Positions 60,667 to 64,000 of a stretch of 64,000 bases of DNA are shown here, piece after piece. Source of the stretch: Dyella humicola (GTDB lineage: Bacteria; Pseudomonadota; Gammaproteobacteria; Xanthomonadales; Rhodanobacteraceae); NCBI RefSeq assembly GCF_026283945.1, contig NZ_JAPDPC010000003.1, forward strand, positions 1 to 64,000, in the 5' to 3' direction. Each line of letters opens with the position of its first letter. Positions within the stretch are counted from its first letter, which is position 1. The notes beneath the pieces are model-generated. The model made no database searches, was not told the DNA's origin, and was given only the letters and a program-made list of their open reading frames with translations. The position numbers and the translations under genes were made by a program.

Positions 60667-63072
60667 ATGAACGTTGAAAACGTATCGCTCGACCGCATGC
60701 CGGTCGTGAGCACACTTCGCGAGTTCGATGCGAAATCCGGCAACATGCTTGAGCGCCTGGTGTTCAACCACCGCTTTGCCATGATGCTGGTATGCGCACT
60801 GGCGACGGTGCTGCTGGGCTGGGTGGCGGTGACGAGGCTGAGCTTCAACGCCAGCTTCGAGAAGATGATCCCGAGCAACCACCCGTATATCCGCCACTAC
60901 CTGGAAAACGCGAATGAACTGCGCGGCCTGGGCAACTCCCTGCGCGTGGTGGTGGCGGTCGACGACGGCAACATTTTCGATCCGAAGTACCAGGAAGCAC
61001 TGAAGAAGATCAACGACGAGCTGTTCCTCACCCGCGGCGTCGATCGCGCGGGGCTGAAGTCGTTGTGGACGCCCGCGGTGCGCTGGACCGAAGTCACCGA
61101 AGAGGGCTTTCGCGGCGGCCCGGTGATGCCCGACAACTACGACGGTTCGCCGCAGCACACCGCCCAGCTCAAGCTCAATATCGCCCGCGCGGGCATCGTC
61201 GGACGCTTCGTCGGCAACGACTTCAAGTCCAGCATGATCTTCGTGCCCTTGCTGTCGAAGGATCCGGAGACCGGCGCGGCCATCGACTACCGCGCGTTGT
61301 CGCACACCCTGGATGACCTTCGAAGCCGCTACGAGGCTACACCGGGCGTGAAGATCCACCTGCACGTGATCGGTTTCGCCAAGCTCGTCGGCGACCTGAT
61401 CGACGGGCTGGTCAAGGTGATGGGTTTCTTTGCGATCGCCGCGCTGATCGCCATGCTGGTGATCTACGGTTATACACGCTGCGTACGCAGCACCGCGTTG
61501 GTCATCCTGTGCTCGGTGGTGGCCGTCGTGTGGCAGTTGGGTCTGGTTGCCTTGCTGGGTTTTGCGCTGGACCCGTTCTCGGTCCTGGTGCCGTTCCTGA
61601 TCTTCGCGATCGGCGTCTCGCATGGCGCGCAGAAGATGAACGGCATCATGCAGGACATCGGCCGCGGCACGCACCGGCTCGTCGCTGCGCGTTACACGTT
61701 TCGTCGCCTGTTCCTCGCCGGTGTCACCGCGCTGTTGGCGGACGCGGTGGGTTTCGGCGTGCTGATGCTGATCGACATCCCGGTGATCAAGGACCTCGCG
61801 CTCACGGCCAGCATCGGCGTGGCCGTGCTGATCTTCACCAACCTGTTGCTGCTGCCGGTCCTGCTGTCCTTCAGCGGCGTCGATCCCGCCGCCGCCCAGC
61901 GTAGCCTGCGTTCCGAGCGTGAGCGCGCCGAGGGGCAGGGAACGGGCGTCGTCTGGCAGTTACTCGAGCGCTTTACCACGCGCCGCTGGGCGCTCGCCGC
62001 GCTGGGCGTTGCCGCGGTGCTGGCCGGCGCCGGCCTCATGGTCAGCAAGCACCTGAAGATCGGTGACCTCGAACGTGGTGCGCCCGAGCTGCGAGCGGAT
62101 TCACGCTACAACCGCGACAACGCCTACATCACCGGCAACTACTCGCTTTCCAGCGACATGTTCGCGGTGATCGTGAAGACGCCCGCCGAAGGCTGCCTCA
62201 AGTACGCCACCCTGGTCGAGGCGGACCGCCTGGCCTGGACGCTGCGCCAGGTACCCGGTGTGCAGACGACGATCTTCCTTGGCGACGCGATACGTCAGAT
62301 CACGGCAGGCTCGTATGAGGGCAGCCCCAAGTGGCTGACCATTTCGCGCAACCAGGACGTGCTCAACTACGGCGCGCAGCAGGCCTCGGTCAACAATCCG
62401 GACTTGTTCAACAACGCCTGTTCGGTGATGCCGGTGATCGCCTATCTCACCGACCATCGCGCCGAGACGCTGGACCGCGTGGTGGCCGCCGCGCAGGCCT
62501 TTGCCGCCAGCCACGGTGGGTCCGATCGCGGGTATCTGCTCGCCGCCGGCAGCGCGGGTATCGAGGCAGCGACCAATATCGTGGTGCGCCAGGCCGATCG
62601 CACGATGTTGTTCTACGTTTATGGCGCCGTGATCGTGCTGTGCTTCATCACGTTCCGCTCCTGGCGCGCCGTGGTCGTCGCGGTGGTGCCGCTGATGCTC
62701 ACCTCGATCCTCTGCGAAGCGCTGATGGTCGCCCTGGGCATCGGTGTGAAGGTGGCGACCCTGCCGGTGATCGCGCTCGGCGTAGGCATTGGCGTCGATT
62801 ACGCGCTGTACCTGCTGTCGATCCAGCTCGCCCAACAGCGCGCCGGCGTGCCACTGCAGGACGCCTACCGCCACGCCGTGCAGTTCACCGGCAAGGTCGT
62901 GGCCCTCGTGGGCATCACGCTGGCTGCGGGCGTGGTGACGTGGGCTTTCTCGCCGATCAAATTCCAGGGCGATATGGGCATCCTGTTGACCTTCATGTTC
63001 CTCTGGAACATGGTCGGCGCCCTCGTCCTGATCCCCGCGCTCTCCCATTTCCTGCTGCGCAAGGCCACATGA
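60667..63072 (+). CDS. MMPL/RND-family transporter
   Basis: An inner-membrane exporter of 801 residues with twelve predicted helices in two halves, each with a large extracytoplasmic loop. The family landmarks are the GVSHGAQKMNGIMQD segment in the first half and ALGVGIGVDYALYLL in the second, where the acidic residue of helix 10 would carry protons. MMPL proteins move lipids, steroids or other hydrophobic molecules. It follows the YCF48-like gene by 21 bases and completes the DUF1302-DUF1329-YCF48-MMPL set. Confidence 0.92.
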   Translation: MNVENVSLDRMPVVSTLREFDAKSGNMLERLVFNHRFAMMLVCALATVLLGWVAVTRLSFNASFEKMIPSNHPYIRHYLENANELRGLGNSLRVVVAVDDGNIFDPKYQEALKKINDELFLTRGVDRAGLKSLWTPAVRWTEVTEEGFRGGPVMPDNYDGSPQHTAQLKLNIARAGIVGRFVGNDFKSSMIFVPLLSKDPETGAAIDYRALSHTLDDLRSRYEATPGVKIHLHVIGFAKLVGDLIDGLVKVMGFFAIAALIAMLVIYGYTRCVRSTALVILCSVVAVVWQLGLVALLGFALDPFSVLVPFLIFAIGVSHGAQKMNGIMQDIGRGTHRLVAARYTFRRLFLAGVTALLADAVGFGVLMLIDIPVIKDLALTASIGVAVLIFTNLLLLPVLLSFSGVDPAAAQRSLRSERERAEGQGTGVVWQLLERFTTRRWALAALGVAAVLAGAGLMVSKHLKIGDLERGAPELRADSRYNRDNAYITGNYSLSSDMFAVIVKTPAEGCLKYATLVEADRLAWTLRQVPGVQTTIFLGDAIRQITAGSYEGSPKWLTISRNQDVLNYGAQQASVNNPDLFNNACSVMPVIAYLTDHRAETLDRVVAAAQAFAASHGGSDRGYLLAAGSAGIEAATNIVVRQADRTMLFYVYGAVIVLCFITFRSWRAVVVAVVPLMLTSILCEALMVALGIGVKVATLPVIALGVGIGVDYALYLLSIQLAQQRAGVPLQDAYRHAVQFTGKVVALVGITLAAGVVTWAFSPIKFQGDMGILLTFMFLWNMVGALVLIPALSHFLLRKAT

Positions 63073-63417
63073 GGCGCGCAGGCGGAACCGTCACACCACC
63101 TTCGGCTGATCGGTCGAACATGGAATGCGCCTTGGAATGCGTCGCGGCAGTCGTCGACTTGCTATGGCCGCAGCAAAAGAGAGGAGCCGTCCAGGCAGCA
63201 AAGCCGAGTGCTGATGTCCGGCGTCGCGAGTGCCACGGCAAGACGAACTACGCGCGAGAACTTTGCCCCGGTGGGCACGGTCCCACTCCGTAATTGCGCG
63301 CGTCACTGGACGCAAGCCGTCTGCGCTGCCCCGGGGCAACTCGGCATCAGTCGACGACGAGGCTTTCAGGAGGTGACGCTCTGCCCTGCCTGACGCACGT
63401 CAACGGAGGTCGTGGTG
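63073..63417. other. 345-bp gap after the MMPL gene
   Basis: No gene, clear terminator or promoter was recognised. It separates the transporter from the membrane-protein gene that follows. Confidence 0.4.
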
Positions 63418-64000
63418 GTGAAGGATTACAGCCGCTCAAGCGCTACAGGTCGGGAAGAGTTCAACCCAAGCTGCCAGGTTTTCCTCGTGCCGTGGCCGGA
63501 ATGGGCTCGGGCCACGGTAGGTGGAACAGTGTTGGGACTTGTCACCCTGCTGCATCTGTTCCTGATCGTGTATTTGACCATTCCGCCAGTCCCGCCCGAT
63601 GAAGTGCACGAGCCGTTCACCGAAAGCAGTGCAAGCGCGCTGAAAGTGACCTTCGCCAAAGCGAGCCTCGGCGAAAGCACGCCGCCCGCGACCATGGTCG
63701 CGCCATCCGCCGGACACACGTTGCCCACGCTATCCAATGCGGCTGAGAAAAAGCGGCATGCGACCGCATCCTATGAAGCTGGCGCGCCGGTCGAATCCGT
63801 GGTCGCACCGAAGGATGAACGGACTGCCGATGCTCGCGTCGAACCAGAGCAAGTCACCAACCCTACGATCGCTTACAGGAGCCCATTGCTGCAGGGGAAG
63901 CCAATGGGAACGTCACTCCGAGATCCTCGTCGTCTGCCAGGCCATCCGGACGGCGCCTTGGTGAGCAGCGTTGCCCTCAGTGAGCCGCCGAGTATCCGAG
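63418..64000 (+). CDS. single-pass membrane protein, partial at the window end
   Basis: An open frame from GTG 63418 to the last base with no stop: about 194 codons are visible. After a hydrophilic N terminus, one transmembrane helix (about residues 32-54, VLGLVTLLHLFLIVYLTI) is followed by a Pro/Ser/Thr-rich, probably periplasmic segment. The N-in, single-anchor, Pro-rich layout resembles TonB- or GspC-like proteins, but no signature is visible yet. GGAGG lies eight bases before the start; the GTG codons at 63412 and 63415 are alternatives. Confidence 0.65.
   Translation, partial: MKDYSRSSATGREEFNPSCQVFLVPWPEWARATVGGTVLGLVTLLHLFLIVYLTIPPVPPDEVHEPFTESSASALKVTFAKASLGESTPPATMVAPSAGHTLPTLSNAAEKKRHATASYEAGAPVESVVAPKDERTADARVEPEQVTNPTIAYRSPLLQGKPMGTSLRDPRRLPGHPDGALVSSVALSEPPSIR

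Noticed and set aside
59494-61674. A 726-codon frame antisense to the YCF48-like and MMPL genes
   Set aside because: It spans two well-supported genes and lacks any motif.

Overview
The window is GC-rich DNA from a gammaproteobacterium. Its gene content (5S rRNA end of an rrn operon, two-subunit glycyl-tRNA synthetase, a biotin operon with bioC and bioH, DUF1820 and DUF2058 genes, a CRP-type box) suggests the Xanthomonadales, most likely the Rhodanobacteraceae (Dyella, Luteibacter or Frateuria-like). That placement is inferred from content; no search was run. No tRNA gene, CRISPR array, complete prophage or insertion sequence was found.

Layout. 1-590: 5S rRNA with two terminators and a REP-type inverted repeat. 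593-8672: rhomboid protease, DUF1820, DUF155, a class I glutamine amidotransferase, a GspE-type ATPase and, divergently, glyQS. 8695-10474: an XRE regulator followed by about 1.2 kb of lower-GC, apparently degenerate DNA. 10475-25426: YbaY-type lipoprotein, GDSL autotransporter esterase, Tex, a membrane-anchored winged-helix regulator, GYF-RDD protein, MnmG, a sigma-54/CRP-controlled small-protein locus with a candidate small RNA beside it, PepN, an aldose epimerase and a PLP dehydratase. 25604-36558: housekeeping genes and the operon bioB-bioF-trhO-bioH-bioC, with comF divergent. 36667-43302: a secreted sedolisin-type peptidase and mostly small conserved proteins.

43537-63072 is an accessory catabolic and transport island. 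It holds an acyl-CoA ligase, a DUF1302 outer-membrane protein, a minus-strand run (USP-hemerythrin fusion, quinone oxidoreductase, TauD dioxygenase, BKACE, MFS transporter, RBBP9 hydrolase, FrnE oxidoreductase), a MalT-like LuxR regulator, and the set DUF1329, YCF48-like and MMPL/RND. Three 27-bp copies of one C8-N8-G5 element (47487, 54704, 57674) lie upstream of the DUF1302, regulator and DUF1329 transcription units. This suggests a single regulon, perhaps controlled by the MalT-like protein. The gene set fits uptake or export of a hydrophobic compound together with its CoA-dependent degradation; the substrate cannot be read from the sequence.

The last 580 bases hold the start of a single-pass membrane protein that runs off the window.
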